Assembly (NCBI GenBank): GCA_963819785.1
Contig: CAWFXW010000026.1
Span: forward strand, 434,001-498,000
Direction of reading: 5' to 3'
Source: Palsa-504 sp963819785
Lineage (GTDB): Bacteria; Actinomycetota; Actinomycetes; Streptosporangiales; Streptosporangiaceae
DNA: 64,000 nucleotides
Numbering within the stretch: the stretch's first letter is position 1; each line of letters starts with the position of its first letter. The notes beneath the pieces were generated by a model that did not search any database, had not been told where the DNA came from, and saw nothing but the letters and a program-made list of their open reading frames with translations. Shown here one piece after another: positions 1 to 8,431 of the stretch. The translations under genes were made by a program, and so were the position numbers.

Positions 1-887
1 ACCGTCCGGCGGATCGAGGGGTTGCGGCCCGCGGTCCGCAAGATCGTCGACGATCTCATCAGCGACCTGCTGGCCGGCCCAGGCCGGCCGATCTGGTGTC
101 GCGGTTCGCCCTGCCCGTTCCGTCTCTGGTTATCTGCCACCTGCTCGGTGTTCCTTACGCTGACCACGATTTTTTCCAGCTCACCAGCGCGACGCTTATC
201 AGTCGTGAGACCTCTACCGCGGCCATGAAGGACACCATGGCGGAGGTGAGCGGCTACCTCGAGCAGCTGATCAGCCGCAAGCTTGCCGCGCCGGCCGACG
301 ACCTGCTATCCCGCCTGACCAGCGAACAAATTCAGACCGGGCAGATGACCCAGCAGGAGCTAGTCAAGCTGATCTCGCTTCTGCTGCTCGCGGGGCACGA
401 GACCACCACCAACATGATCGCGCTTGGCACGCTGGCGCTGCTACGCCATCCGGCCCAGCTCACCCAACTGCGGAACGCCGATGACCCCAAGCTAGTCGCC
501 AGGGCTGTCGAGGAACTCCTGCGCTACCTGTCCGTTATCCATACCGGCCTGCGCCGACTGGCCCTGGAAGACATCGAGATCGCCGGGCAGGTGATCCGCG
601 CTGGCGAAGGCCTGGTCATCCCCATCGAAACCGCCAACCGCGACGAGGCGGTGTTCCCCCGCGCGGGGACGCTCGATATCCACCGTGACGCCCGCCAGCA
701 CATCGCGTTCGGGTTCGGCGTGCACCAGTGCGTCGGCCAGCAGCTGGCCCGGGTGGAACTGCAGGTTGCCTACGCCACCTTGTATCGCCGGATCCCGACG
801 CTGGCCCTGGCCGTCGATCCCGGTGATATTCGGTTCAAGCATGACGGGCTCGTCTACGGCGTAAATGAACTGCCCGTGACCTGGTAA
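1..887 (+). CDS. Cytochrome P450, 5' truncated by window edge, one frameshift
   Basis: Heme-thiolate monooxygenase of the soluble bacterial class, which takes electrons from a small ferredoxin such as the one encoded just downstream. Visible motifs: the I-helix oxygen-binding stretch AGHETTTN, the ExxR motif within EELLRY, and the heme-binding loop FGFGVHQCVG with the cysteine ligand. The N-terminal part is outside the window. Bases 1-84 read in frame 1 (ending LLAGPG) and the protein continues in frame 3 (PADLVSRFALP). One C appears to be missing near base 85. Substrate cannot be inferred. It sits 25 bases upstream of the ferredoxin, the usual arrangement for a P450 redox pair. Confidence 0.93.
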   Translation, partial: RPADRGVAARGPQDRRRSHQRPAGRPRPADLVSRFALPVPSLVICHLLGVPYADHDFFQLTSATLISRETSTAAMKDTMAEVSGYLEQLISRKLAAPADDLLSRLTSEQIQTGQMTQQELVKLISLLLLAGHETTTNMIALGTLALLRHPAQLTQLRNADDPKLVARAVEELLRYLSVIHTGLRRLALEDIEIAGQVIRAGEGLVIPIETANRDEAVFPRAGTLDIHRDARQHIAFGFGVHQCVGQQLARVELQVAYATLYRRIPTLALAVDPGDIRFKHDGLVYGVNELPVTW

Positions 888-912
888 CCGGGATGACTTG
901 AGGGAGCAACTT

Positions 913-1341
913 ATGCGCATTCAGGCTGACCAGGAGAAGTGCGCCAGCTCAGGACAGTGCGTCATGACCGCGCCGGCCGTCTTCGACCAGCGCGAATACG
1001 ACGGTGTCGTTTCCCTGCGAACGGACAGGCCGTTGCCAGAGCAAACCGAAAACGTCCGTTACGCCGCCTTGATATGTCCGTCACGGGCGATCACGGTCAC
1101 CGAGGAATTACCCCCGGCGGGGAGGCCAGGCAGGCGGCGCGGATCGGCCTGCTGCCAGCTAGCACCGCGATCAGGCCGAGCAGTCCCGCACAAACCGGTA
1201 CCACGAACGCGTAATCCGCCCCGAGCGGCGCGATTGTGGCGCCGGCCAGGAAGCTGCCCGCGGTCATGCCGAATGCGATCGCTGTCGTGTCCCAGGAGAT
1301 CGTCTGGGTCAGCATGGCTGGCGGCACCACACGCTGCATGA
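913..1341 (+). CDS. 3Fe-4S ferredoxin with anomalous C-terminal tail
   Basis: Small electron carrier for the upstream P450. The first ~65 residues (MRIQADQEKCASSGQC start, CP pair in ALICPSRAITVTEE) have the spacing of P450-partner [3Fe-4S] ferredoxins, where one cluster cysteine is replaced. Such proteins normally stop directly after ITVTEE, near base 1107. Here no stop occurs and the frame runs to 1341, antisense to the end of the MFS gene. The tail is arginine/proline-rich and unlike any domain, so a lost stop or an indel is likely. The ATG at 913 directly precedes the domain; an alternative start at 898 adds five residues. Confidence 0.85.
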   Translation: MRIQADQEKCASSGQCVMTAPAVFDQREYDGVVSLRTDRPLPEQTENVRYAALICPSRAITVTEELPPAGRPGRRRGSACCQLAPRSGRAVPHKPVPRTRNPPRAARLWRRPGSCPRSCRMRSLSCPRRSSGSAWLAAPHAA

Positions 1342-2314
1342 CCTCCATCGCGGTAACCGTCGCCGGCGCCATCGCCAGGCCGGCGAGCGGTAGCAGGCCG
1401 ATGAGGGAGAACAGCCCGCGGGCGGCGAGCAGCGGAATTCCACCTGCCGCGAACAGCATGACGCTGACGATCAGCCGGCGATGCAGCGGCATCCGCTCTT
1501 TCAGCGCGCCGTAGCCGAGCCCGGCGATCAGGCTGGTCGCACCATATAGTCCGAGAAACAGGCCGCTGAACGCGCGACCGTGGTGCGCGGTCGCGAACGC
1601 GATGAGCGATACGGGCATCGCGCCCCACACGGCGCCGGCACAGAACCGGGCCGCGTACAGCGCCTGCAGCGCGGGGATACGCAGCGAGTTGCCAACCCCG
1701 CCGCCCGCAACCCGGCCGACCGGCTCGGGCTCAGTGCCGCGCTGCGCCGCCAGGGCCAGCGTTCCGCCGAGCGCGCAGGTCAGCACGGCGGCAAGTCCCG
1801 CCAGCGGTCCGATGCCGGTGACGAGCGCGGTGACCAGGATCGGTCCGACGATCTCGACCGTCTCGATGGTGGCGCTCTCAAAGCCGTAGGCGACGCGAAG
1901 CTTGTCCGTGCCCTGGTAGATCTTGGTCCACCGAGCCCGCACCAGCGGGCCCGCCGCCGGCATCGGTACGCCGGCGGCGGCAGCCAGCACGACGAGCAGC
2001 CACGCTTGCTCGCGCGCCTCGACGGCGACCGTCAGCAGCAGCATCAGCACACCGAAGGCCAGTACCTGGGGGACAAGCACGCCGTGCTGTCCGTACCGGT
2101 CGATCAGCCTGCCGAACACCGGAAGGGCCAGGCCAGCGGCCAATGTGAGCGCCGCGATCACCGCCCCGGCCGTGGCGTACCCTCCGCCGCGTTCAGTGAT
2201 CGCGAGGATCAGGCTAACGAACACCATGGACGAGGTAAGCCGCGAGACAAAGCCGGCGGCTACGAACCCCTTGGTGCCGCGCTGATCAAACAGACTGATG
2301 TAGGCCCGCAGCAT
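1097..2314 (-). CDS. Major facilitator superfamily transporter
   Basis: Twelve-helix style membrane transporter of about 405 residues, probably a drug or metabolite exporter. Hydrophobic segments are spread evenly along the protein. The loop after helix 2 (FGRLIDRYGQHG) resembles the MFS signature loop between helices 2 and 3. The start is placed at 2314 (MLRAYISLFDQRG) because the open frame further upstream is less hydrophobic and lower in GC; no clear ribosome site is present, so the N-terminus is uncertain. It converges on the P450-ferredoxin pair, and its last 80 or so codons overlap the odd ferredoxin tail. Context suggests export of, or resistance to, a P450 product. Substrate unknown. 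Confidence 0.82.
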   Translation of the reverse strand: MLRAYISLFDQRGTKGFVAAGFVSRLTSSMVFVSLILAITERGGGYATAGAVIAALTLAAGLALPVFGRLIDRYGQHGVLVPQVLAFGVLMLLLTVAVEAREQAWLLVVLAAAAGVPMPAAGPLVRARWTKIYQGTDKLRVAYGFESATIETVEIVGPILVTALVTGIGPLAGLAAVLTCALGGTLALAAQRGTEPEPVGRVAGGGVGNSLRIPALQALYAARFCAGAVWGAMPVSLIAFATAHHGRAFSGLFLGLYGATSLIAGLGYGALKERMPLHRRLIVSVMLFAAGGIPLLAARGLFSLIGLLPLAGLAMAPATVTAMEVMQRVVPPAMLTQTISWDTTAIAFGMTAGSFLAGATIAPLGADYAFVVPVCAGLLGLIAVLAGSRPIRAACLASPPGVIPR

Positions 2315-2543
2315 ACGTATCGGCGTCCGGGACCCGAAGCTCACATAACGAGCATCACGGATCACTATGATCCAGTCAATATCGCACAGAAACCCGAGCA
2401 GGGTGATTGACATTGACATCACGGTCGGCGCAATGCACCGTAAGTAGAGGGCCTGCGATTTCCGAAACACTGACAAGACCTGCTACTGATTCATGCGGGG
2501 CCTGCGCCGAACGAAGACCACAAAGCCCTGGGCCGATGCGGGA

Positions 2544-3266
2544 TCAAGATCGTTGCCTGCGGTAGACAAAGAATGCTCGTTCCGATTCGTCGTCCGGTGC
2601 ACCTCCGGCGGAGTCGGCGAGATTCAGCAATTCGAAGTCAGATGGCATTGCCTCCAGGATCTGACGGATTTCTACCGCGAGCTCGCGGATCTGGCTGCGA
2701 TGGAGCCGATACTGATTATTGACCACATGCTCGAATATCCGTAGGTCCCACTCGTAGATAGGGCGCTCTTCGGCGCTGACGTTTATGATGACAGTGTTGC
2801 CGTCGAATTCGTACACCTGGGGCTGTTCGCGCGCTACCCTGTTCAGGTGGCCAACTGTATTGATATCAAAGATGAATAGTCCGCCCTCGGTCAGATGTTT
2901 GCAGACGCACGCGAAGCACGAGATCCAGCGATTAAATTCGGCCAGATGGTTCAGGACGTCGTAGGTGCATACAGTGACATCGAATCTGCGCCCAAGGTCA
3001 AAAGATGAAATATCGCCCTGTATAAATTGTACGCCCGGAAGCCTCGCCCGTGCGATGTCAAGCATATTGGACGAGATATCCAGGCCGGCCAGTGAGCCCA
3101 CAGCCGAGAGGCCATAAAGCACTGCGCCTGTCCCGCAGCCGAGTTCGAGAAGGGATGAAGCGCTTGGGCTATAACGTTCAATGCAACGCATAACCTGCTT
3201 GCTTCTGAGCGATGAGTCACTCATAAGCCGGTCGTAGTATTTTGCAAGCAGATCGTAGTCGGCCAT
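2544..3266 (-). CDS. Class I SAM-dependent methyltransferase, low-GC
   Basis: Rossmann-fold methyltransferase of about 240 residues. Motif I is LLELGCGTG, the acidic residue of motif II is in GLDIS, and VCTYDVLNHL corresponds to motif IV. It resembles small-molecule methyltransferases of natural-product loci. The start MADYDLLAKYYD at 3266 fits the family; ATGs at 3281 and 3371 are alternatives and none has a good ribosome site. The stretch 2740-3290 is clearly lower in GC and uses AT-ending codons, unlike its neighbours, which suggests recent acquisition. Substrate unknown. Confidence 0.85.
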   Translation of the reverse strand: MADYDLLAKYYDRLMSDSSLRSKQVMRCIERYSPSASSLLELGCGTGAVLYGLSAVGSLAGLDISSNMLDIARARLPGVQFIQGDISSFDLGRRFDVTVCTYDVLNHLAEFNRWISCFACVCKHLTEGGLFIFDINTVGHLNRVAREQPQVYEFDGNTVIINVSAEERPIYEWDLRIFEHVVNNQYRLHRSQIRELAVEIRQILEAMPSDFELLNLADSAGGAPDDESERAFFVYRRQRS

Positions 3267-3387
3267 ATGGCGATCGTACATGCCGCAGGTATGCCCACGG
3301 CCCTGACGTGTTTGTGTTATGTGGTCGGCGACGGCCGGACCCGGCTCAGGGATCTTGCTGGCCTTTAGCATGTCCCAGGCATCCGCA

Positions 3388-4215
3388 TCAGGGCTTGCGG
3401 CCGACGGCGCCCCACATCTGGGCTCGGGCGGCCGACTCGCTGACCGAGGCGGGCCGCCATTCCGGGACGCGCACCAGGCCGGGTTCGAGCAGGTCGAGCC
3501 CGGCGAAGAAGGACGCGACCTCGCGGTGGGTGCGGGGCACGCTCTGCTGGGCCATCAGCTCGTTGAGCCGGTTGGCCATGCTGATCATCGCGCCGGTGTC
3601 GATGTCGCTGGCCGCGTGGCTGACCACCACGTAACTGCCCGGCACCACGGCGTTGACTAGCTGGCTCACCAGGTCGTAGGGATCGTCCCGGTCCGGGATG
3701 AGGTGCAAGACGGCGATCAGCATGATCGCCACCGGGCGGCTGAAGTCCAGCGTCTGCGCGGCCTCGGCCAAGATCTTGCCCGGCTCGCGCAGGTCGGCCT
3801 CGAGGTAGTCGGTGGCGCCTTCCGGGGCGCTGGTGAGCAGAGCCCGGGCGTGGGTCAGCACGATCGGGTCGTGATCCACGTAGACGATGCGGGACTCGGG
3901 CGCGATGGACTGGGCCACCTCGTGGATGTTGTTGTTGGTCGGCATGCCGGTGCCGATGTCGAGGAACTGGCGGATGCCGGCCTGGCCGACCAGGTAGCTG
4001 GTGGTACGGATGCCGAACGCGCGGTTGGCCCGGGCGGTGGAGACCACGTCCGGGTTGATCCGGATGGCCTGCTCGGCGGCCTCGCGGTCCACGGCGAAGT
4101 TGTCCTTGCCGCCCAGCAGGTAGTCATAGACCCGCGCGACATGCGCGACGCTGGCGTAGGTCGCCAGCGGCCGCTCCGGACCCGGAGCGGTGCTCCCCGA
4201 CGTCTGCGACGGCAT
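3388..4215 (-). CDS. SAM-dependent methyltransferase, DUF574 (Methyltransf_19) family
   Basis: Actinobacteria-typical methyltransferase-fold protein of 275 residues. Family hallmarks are the N-terminal VARVYDYLLGGKDNFAVDR, the motif I region FLDIGTGMPT followed by NNNIHEVAQ, the acidic VYVDHDPIVL and the VVSHAASD stretch. Members occur in many copies in actinomycetes and their substrates are mostly unknown. A strong ribosome site (AGGAGAGG) precedes the ATG at 4215. It lies just downstream of the phosphoesterase on the same strand. Confidence 0.92.
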   Translation of the reverse strand: MPSQTSGSTAPGPERPLATYASVAHVARVYDYLLGGKDNFAVDREAAEQAIRINPDVVSTARANRAFGIRTTSYLVGQAGIRQFLDIGTGMPTNNNIHEVAQSIAPESRIVYVDHDPIVLTHARALLTSAPEGATDYLEADLREPGKILAEAAQTLDFSRPVAIMLIAVLHLIPDRDDPYDLVSQLVNAVVPGSYVVVSHAASDIDTGAMISMANRLNELMAQQSVPRTHREVASFFAGLDLLEPGLVRVPEWRPASVSESAARAQMWGAVGRKP

Positions 4216-4259
4216 GGTCCTCTCCTGTCAGGACCCAGCATGCCACGGCTATGTCTCAG

Positions 4260-4328
4260 CTATGGAGCCACCGCCCAGCGGGCGGCCAGGTCGCCGTCGC
4301 GGACCGGCTCGATTGTGACGTCAGTCAT
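4260..4328 (-). pseudogene. Possible 22-codon remnant of a GNAT acetyltransferase start
   Basis: An ATG overlapping the phosphoesterase stop (ATGACTGA) opens a 22-codon frame, MTDVTIEPVRDGDLAARWA and then a stop. This resembles the first beta strand and turn of GNAT acetyltransferases (VTIRPVRxGDL). It may be a relic of a translationally coupled acetyltransferase lost by deletion. Too short to be sure. Confidence 0.3.
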
Positions 4329-5082
4329 GCCCGCGCCCGTCGCGCGGCCCGAAGGCCTCGAGCGCTTCGGCGTCGCTGGCCCGGGAGTGCAGGAAGTAAT
4401 CGGCCCACTCGGCCACCTCGGGGTAGGACGACTGCTCCTTGACCAGCTCGCAGGCCCGGTCGGGGTCATAGCCGGCGCACCGCATCGAGACCGCGCCGCC
4501 CGCCAGCAGGGCCCAGTGCGCGCCCTGGCGGCCGTACGGCATGCCGACGCTGCCCGGGTTGATGATCTGCCGCCGGTGCGCGAGCCGGGTGAACGGCATG
4601 TGGGTATGCCCGCAGACCACGGTCATCACCTCGTCGGGCAGTCCGGCCAGGACCTCGGCCCAGCGTTCCAGCCGCGAGTCCACCAGGACGACCTCCTCGT
4701 CGTCACGCGGCGTGGCGTGACAGAAGACCACCTCGCCGAAGCCGTCCACGCTCAGCGTCACCGGATGGGGCAGCCGCGCCAGCCAGTCCACGTGATCGGC
4801 GGTGAGCTGCCCGGCGGCCCACGGCGTGATCGCATCGGGGACGTCACGGGTCTGGCCGCGGGCCAGGGCGACCAGTTCCCGGTCCGCGTTGCCCCGGACC
4901 CAGGTGACCCGGTCGCCCAGCCCGAGCAGCCGGTCCAGGACCGCTACCGGCTGGGGCCCGGCCGCGATGTCCCCGGTGAGCACGATGCGTTCCGCGGTCT
5001 GGACGTCGGGCTCGGCCAGCACGGCGTCCAGGGCGGGCAGCACGCCGTGGATGTCAGACAGGACGGCGACCGAGGCAACCAC
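4321..5082 (-). CDS. Metallophosphoesterase, YfcE/MJ0936-like
   Basis: Calcineurin-like phosphodiesterase of 253 residues, cytoplasmic. The metal-binding motifs appear in family order: DIHG (residues 10-13), GDIAAGP, GNAD, CHATPRDD, GHTHMP and NPGSVGMP. It is probably a Mn2+-dependent phosphodiesterase or phosphatase acting on nucleotides or small phosphoesters. The start ATG at 5082 is preceded by AAGGAGGT. The stop of the DUF1707 gene lies 10 bases upstream, so the two are probably cotranscribed. The physiological substrate cannot be read from sequence. Confidence 0.92.
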   Translation of the reverse strand: MVASVAVLSDIHGVLPALDAVLAEPDVQTAERIVLTGDIAAGPQPVAVLDRLLGLGDRVTWVRGNADRELVALARGQTRDVPDAITPWAAGQLTADHVDWLARLPHPVTLSVDGFGEVVFCHATPRDDEEVVLVDSRLERWAEVLAGLPDEVMTVVCGHTHMPFTRLAHRRQIINPGSVGMPYGRQGAHWALLAGGAVSMRCAGYDPDRACELVKEQSSYPEVAEWADYFLHSRASDAEALEAFGPRDGRGHD

Positions 5083-5092
5083 GATGACCTCC

Positions 5093-5692
5093 TTAGCACC
5101 GCCGGCGGCGCTGCCTGATCTTGATGTAGCCGAACAGCGGGTGGCCGGTCACGATCACCGTCGGGGCGCCCGGGTCGGCCAGATCGGTGGCCCGGTTGCT
5201 GATGTGCCCGGTGTAGGTGCTCAGCGGGCCAACGCGAGCGGCCCAGCCGTCGGGCAGGATCAGCTGGATCCAGCCCGTGCGGGTGATCACCTCCACGGTG
5301 ACCTCACGGTAGGCGCAGGAGGCCTGGGTGAAGTCGATGGTGATCCACCCGGTGGTGGACTCGGCGGTGATCCGTCGCGGGACGATCCAGTGCCCGGCCT
5401 GCCTGATGTTGACCGTCGTGGTCCGCAGGACCAGCGTGTCCGGCTCGAAGCCGACACCCGGGTAGGAGACAAAGGGCGGCTGCGGAGGCAGGTCCGCCAC
5501 CAGGGTCTCCAGATCGCCGTAGGTCTTGGCGCTGTAGGTCCGGCCCAGCCGGTCATCGAGTTCCCAGAGCTCGAGCCGGCCCTCGCGCGCGGCGATCCGC
5601 AGCCGCTCCGCCACCGCGTCCCGGTCCACATCGGCCGCCCGTTGCGCCGCGATGTCGTTCGGCCCGGGCTCCGGCCGATCCGCATCGGTCAT
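5093..5692 (-). CDS. DUF1707 domain protein with LiaF-like C-terminal half
   Basis: Protein of 199 residues. Residues ~17-70 match the DUF1707 SHOCT-like helical domain (DRDAVAERLRIAAREGRLEL, then ELDDRLGRTYSAKTYGDLETL). The C-terminal half is rich in beta strand, like the cell-wall-stress LiaF domain often fused to DUF1707. There is no signal peptide or obvious membrane segment, so it is probably cytoplasmic or peripheral. It is the first gene of a unit with the phosphoesterase. Function in actinomycetes is not established. Confidence 0.85.
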   Translation of the reverse strand: MTDADRPEPGPNDIAAQRAADVDRDAVAERLRIAAREGRLELWELDDRLGRTYSAKTYGDLETLVADLPPQPPFVSYPGVGFEPDTLVLRTTTVNIRQAGHWIVPRRITAESTTGWITIDFTQASCAYREVTVEVITRTGWIQLILPDGWAARVGPLSTYTGHISNRATDLADPGAPTVIVTGHPLFGYIKIRQRRRRC

Positions 5693-5716
5693 AGTGCCGA
5701 TACTACGGATGCTGGC

Positions 5717-6349
5717 CTAGCGGTGGACGGCGGCGAGCAGGGCGGCGTAGGAACGGACCAGTGCGGCGTGCTCGAGCGGGAGCAGCCGGCTGTCCGGCTG
5801 GCAGCCCTCCCGGATCCACTGATCGGACAGGTCCATGGCCCGGGCCCGGTGCGCCGCGGCCGGGCGGAGCGCGGCCTCGGGCTCGCCGTACAGGAAGCAG
5901 TACAGGCGGACCAGGGACTCCACCAGTTCCTCGGCGGGCTCCGCGTCCTCGATCAGGTGCGTCCCGTCCCGGTGCTGGCCCTCCCGGTGGACGCGCCACC
6001 AGTCGACCTCGAGCTCGGCGGCCTTGGCGGGGTTGGCGGGCTCGCCGTAGGTGAGCCTGACCAACGCGTAGAACCGCCGCATGCAGGCCTGGGCCCGCTT
6101 GGGATGGTTGTCGGGGTACGGCGCCCACAGCTGGTTGGCCCGCAGCACCAGCCAGGCGCCGTGCAGGGTGCGGAACCAGTCCATGCCGAAGCCCGACCGG
6201 ACCAGTCCGACCGAGGCGAGCAGGACCCGCGGCCACTGCCGCAGGTAGTACCCCACCCAGGCCCGGTACTCCAGGTCGGCGAGCCGGACCGGATCGAAGG
6301 ACCGCAGCCGCGTCGGCGTCCCGACGCTGACCTTGCCCGTCTTGCTCAT
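5717..6349 (-). CDS. Conserved hypothetical protein
   Basis: Predicted soluble protein of 210 residues, mostly helical, rich in Trp, Tyr and Arg (for example VDWWRVHRE and LVRLYCFLYGEP). Similar uncharacterised proteins occur in actinomycetes, from memory only; I recognise no catalytic motif. The start ATG at 6349 is preceded by a G-run that could serve as a ribosome site; the open frame further upstream is low-quality sequence. It is on the same strand as, and 24 bases upstream of, the DUF1707 gene. Confidence 0.75.
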   Translation of the reverse strand: MSKTGKVSVGTPTRLRSFDPVRLADLEYRAWVGYYLRQWPRVLLASVGLVRSGFGMDWFRTLHGAWLVLRANQLWAPYPDNHPKRAQACMRRFYALVRLTYGEPANPAKAAELEVDWWRVHREGQHRDGTHLIEDAEPAEELVESLVRLYCFLYGEPEAALRPAAAHRARAMDLSDQWIREGCQPDSRLLPLEHAALVRSYAALLAAVHR

Positions 6350-6578
6350 CGACGCCCCCCTTTCTCTGTGCGCTAGCAAAGCAGTTCCCCGCGCGCCGTG
6401 GTCCCACGCGCGGCAAATTTGGCAGGAGCCTGCCGTATTGACATCTTCGACTCGCTGATGGTCATCAGGGCCGCGCAGCCCGGCCAGCCGTGGGCATCGA
6501 GGCCACCGTCGCCCCCCGCGGCGGCCGCCGCCGCGCGGGCACGCGCCCCGGAGCCGTCGCACTAGGGCGGGGGCGCGC

Positions 6579-6600
6579 ACCACGGCCCGTTCCGGATAAA
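6579..6600. repeat. Dispersed intergenic motif copy 1
   Basis: Contains ACCACGGCCCGTTCCGGATA directly 3' of the DUF2237 gene. Closely related copies occur at 18901 and 57137, both intergenic, each followed by an A-rich stretch. Role unknown. Confidence 0.5.
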
Positions 6601-6613
6601 GATCTTTTGTTCG

Positions 6614-7006
6614 TTACTCCTCGAGGGCGCCGGCGTCGGCGGGGACGTCGACGGAGTACTGCCGGAGCACGTCCAGCGGGACGATCTCCAGCGCGCGCTC
6701 GTGCGTCGAGGCCAGCACCACCGGCGCCGCGGCACCGTCGCGGTGCGCGCGCAGCCAGTTCGCCGCGGTCACGCACCACCTGTCCCCCGGCACCAGGCCG
6801 GGAAAGCTGAACTGGGGCATCGGCGTGGACAGGTCATTGCCGATGCCGCGCTGGTGCGCGAGGAACTCGGCGGTCACCACCGCGCAGATCGTGTGGCTGC
6901 CCAGGTCTTCGGGACCGGTGGTGCAGCAGCCGTCCCGGTAGAACCCGGTAAGCGGATCGGTTCCACATGGCTCAAGGTCCCCGCCGAGCACATTTCGGTC
7001 AACCAT
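6614..7006 (-). CDS. DUF2237 family protein
   Basis: Small conserved protein of 130 residues. It has the DUF2237 pattern: N-terminal NVLGGDLEPCGTDPLTGFYRD, then C-C-T-TGPEDLGSHTICAVVT, and later GDRWCVTAANWLRA. The conserved cysteines and the CAVVT/WCVTA strands suggest a compact metal-binding or redox fold, but no activity is established. The start ATG at 7006 gives the family's usual length. Confidence 0.9.
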   Translation of the reverse strand: MVDRNVLGGDLEPCGTDPLTGFYRDGCCTTGPEDLGSHTICAVVTAEFLAHQRGIGNDLSTPMPQFSFPGLVPGDRWCVTAANWLRAHRDGAAAPVVLASTHERALEIVPLDVLRQYSVDVPADAGALEE

Positions 7007-7065
7007 GCTTGCAGTATCGGCACGCCGACAGCAGAGGCGCAAGATCACCGGCCGAGCGCGGCACA

Positions 7066-7188
7066 ATGGGTCGCGTGAAGCGCTCCAGACTTCTCGCGGC
7101 GGCCGGCGTGCCGGTCCTGGCCGTGGCGGCAACGGTGTCATCGGTCGTAGCGCCCTCGGCAGCGGTCACGCCGGATACGGCGCCCTAG
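7066..7188 (+). CDS. Short putative signal-peptide ORF, possibly truncated
   Basis: Forty codons from ATG 7066 (GTG 7075 also possible). They encode a basic start (KRSRL), a hydrophobic core (LAAAGVPVLAVAATVSSVVA) and an Ala-Ala region, then stop at 7188. This looks like a secretion signal with almost no mature protein. It could be a tiny secreted peptide or a secreted-protein gene truncated by an early stop; no continuation is visible. The first residues resemble the signal of the secreted protein at 56412. Confidence 0.35.
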   Translation: MGRVKRSRLLAAAGVPVLAVAATVSSVVAPSAAVTPDTAP

Positions 7189-7214
7189 ACAGGGCTGGGG
7201 CGGGCCGCTTAGTC

Positions 7215-7234
7215 TTGACTGTATGGTCAGTCAA
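7215..7234. promoter_or_regulatory. TetR-type operator site 1
   Basis: TTGACTGTATGGTCAGTCAA. Its outer arms form a perfect inverted repeat that extends to TCTTGACTG/CAGTCAAGA. It aligns base for base with sites at 10330, 35379, 60384 and 61940. It covers the annotated ATG (7223) of the Rieske oxygenase, so either that start is wrong (GTG 7244 is the next choice) or the transcript is leaderless. Confidence 0.8.
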
Positions 7235-8431
7235 GATAGTGATGTGCGGCGTGACCCGGCTCCGCTCGAGCGGGCGGGACTGGCGGAGGCGCTACGGCCG
7301 TTCGGCGAGAGCCGGATGCTGCCGCGGGCCGCGTACGTGGACCCGGCGGTGTTCGAATGGGAGCAGCGGAACTTCTTCGGCGGCGGCTGGGTGTGCGTCG
7401 CGCGCAGCGAGCAGCTGCCGCAGCCGGGCGACCAGCGGGCCGAGGCGATCGGGACGGGCGGCGTGCTGCTGGTCCGCGGCGAGGACGGCGCGCTGCACGC
7501 GTTCGCGAACACCTGCCGCCACCGCGGGCACGAGCTGCTGCCCTGCGGTGAGTCCTCACAGGCCCGGATGATCATCTGCCCGTACCACGCCTGGACGTAC
7601 ACCCTGGACGGCGACCTGCGCGCGGCGGGGAACTTCAAGAAGGTGCCCGGCTTCGACTTCGGGTCGTGGGGTCTGGCCCGGCTGCCGGCCACCGAGTGGC
7701 ACGGCCTGGTGTTCGTCGATACCTCGGGCGGTTTTTCTGGTTCGCTGGCTGAGTCCCTGGCCAAGCTGGACGAGATCATCGCGCCGTACGAGCCGGAGCG
7801 GCTGGTGACGGCCGGGCGGCACGTCTACGATGCCGCGGCCAACTGGAAGATCCTGACCGAGAACTACCACGAGTGCTACCACTGCCCGTCGATCCACCCC
7901 GAGCTGTGCCGGGTCAGCCCGCCTAAGAGCGGCGAGAACTACGCCGCCGACGGCGGCTGGGTGGGCGGCTGGATGGACCTGCGGGAGGGCATGGCCACCA
8001 TGTCGCTGTCCGGGGCCTCTGGTGGGGTCCCGCTGCGCGGACTGGACGCGGCCGGCCTGCGCACGGTCATCTACGTCAACATCTTGCCGAACGTCCTGCT
8101 CAGCCTGCATCCGGACTACGTGATGACGCACGTCCTGGTTCCGGTCGCCGCGGACCGGACCCGGGTCGAGTGCACCTGGGCGTTCGCCCCGGAGGCGGTT
8201 TCTTTGTCGTCCTTTGATCCGAGTTACGCGGTGGAGTTCTGGGACATCACCAACCGGCAGGACTGGTCGGCGTGCGAGTCGGTGCAGCGCGGGCTGGCCT
8301 CGCCGCAGGCCTCGCCGGGGCCGCTGGCGCCCGACGAGGACGCGGTGTACTCGTTCGTCACCACCATCGCCCGGGGCTACCTGGGCCAGATCGCGTGGGG
8401 CCCGGTAGCTTTACAGCGTGACCATACTTGA
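7223..8431 (+). CDS. Rieske 2Fe-2S aromatic-ring/amine oxygenase, alpha subunit
   Basis: Oxygenase of 402 residues. The N-terminal Rieske domain has ligands C98, H100 (CRHRGH), C119 and H122 (CPYHAW). The C-terminal mononuclear iron site is in ENYHECYHCPSIHPEL (ExxHxxxxH, H220 and H225). The ENYHECYHC spacing is typical of the choline/glycine-betaine and carnitine monooxygenase branch rather than classical ring dioxygenases, so an amine N-dealkylation or hydroxylation is plausible; this is inference. It would need a separate reductase, and none is adjacent. The TetR-type operator at 7215-7234 overlaps the start. Its stop overlaps the downstream peroxidase start by 14 bases. Confidence 0.9.
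   Translation: MVSQDSDVRRDPAPLERAGLAEALRPFGESRMLPRAAYVDPAVFEWEQRNFFGGGWVCVARSEQLPQPGDQRAEAIGTGGVLLVRGEDGALHAFANTCRHRGHELLPCGESSQARMIICPYHAWTYTLDGDLRAAGNFKKVPGFDFGSWGLARLPATEWHGLVFVDTSGGFSGSLAESLAKLDEIIAPYEPERLVTAGRHVYDAAANWKILTENYHECYHCPSIHPELCRVSPPKSGENYAADGGWVGGWMDLREGMATMSLSGASGGVPLRGLDAAGLRTVIYVNILPNVLLSLHPDYVMTHVLVPVAADRTRVECTWAFAPEAVSLSSFDPSYAVEFWDITNRQDWSACESVQRGLASPQASPGPLAPDEDAVYSFVTTIARGYLGQIAWGPVALQRDHT

Noticed and set aside
3703..5118. 471-codon plus-strand frame over the DUF574 and phosphoesterase genes
   Set aside because: Spans two convincing minus-strand genes and shows no domain.
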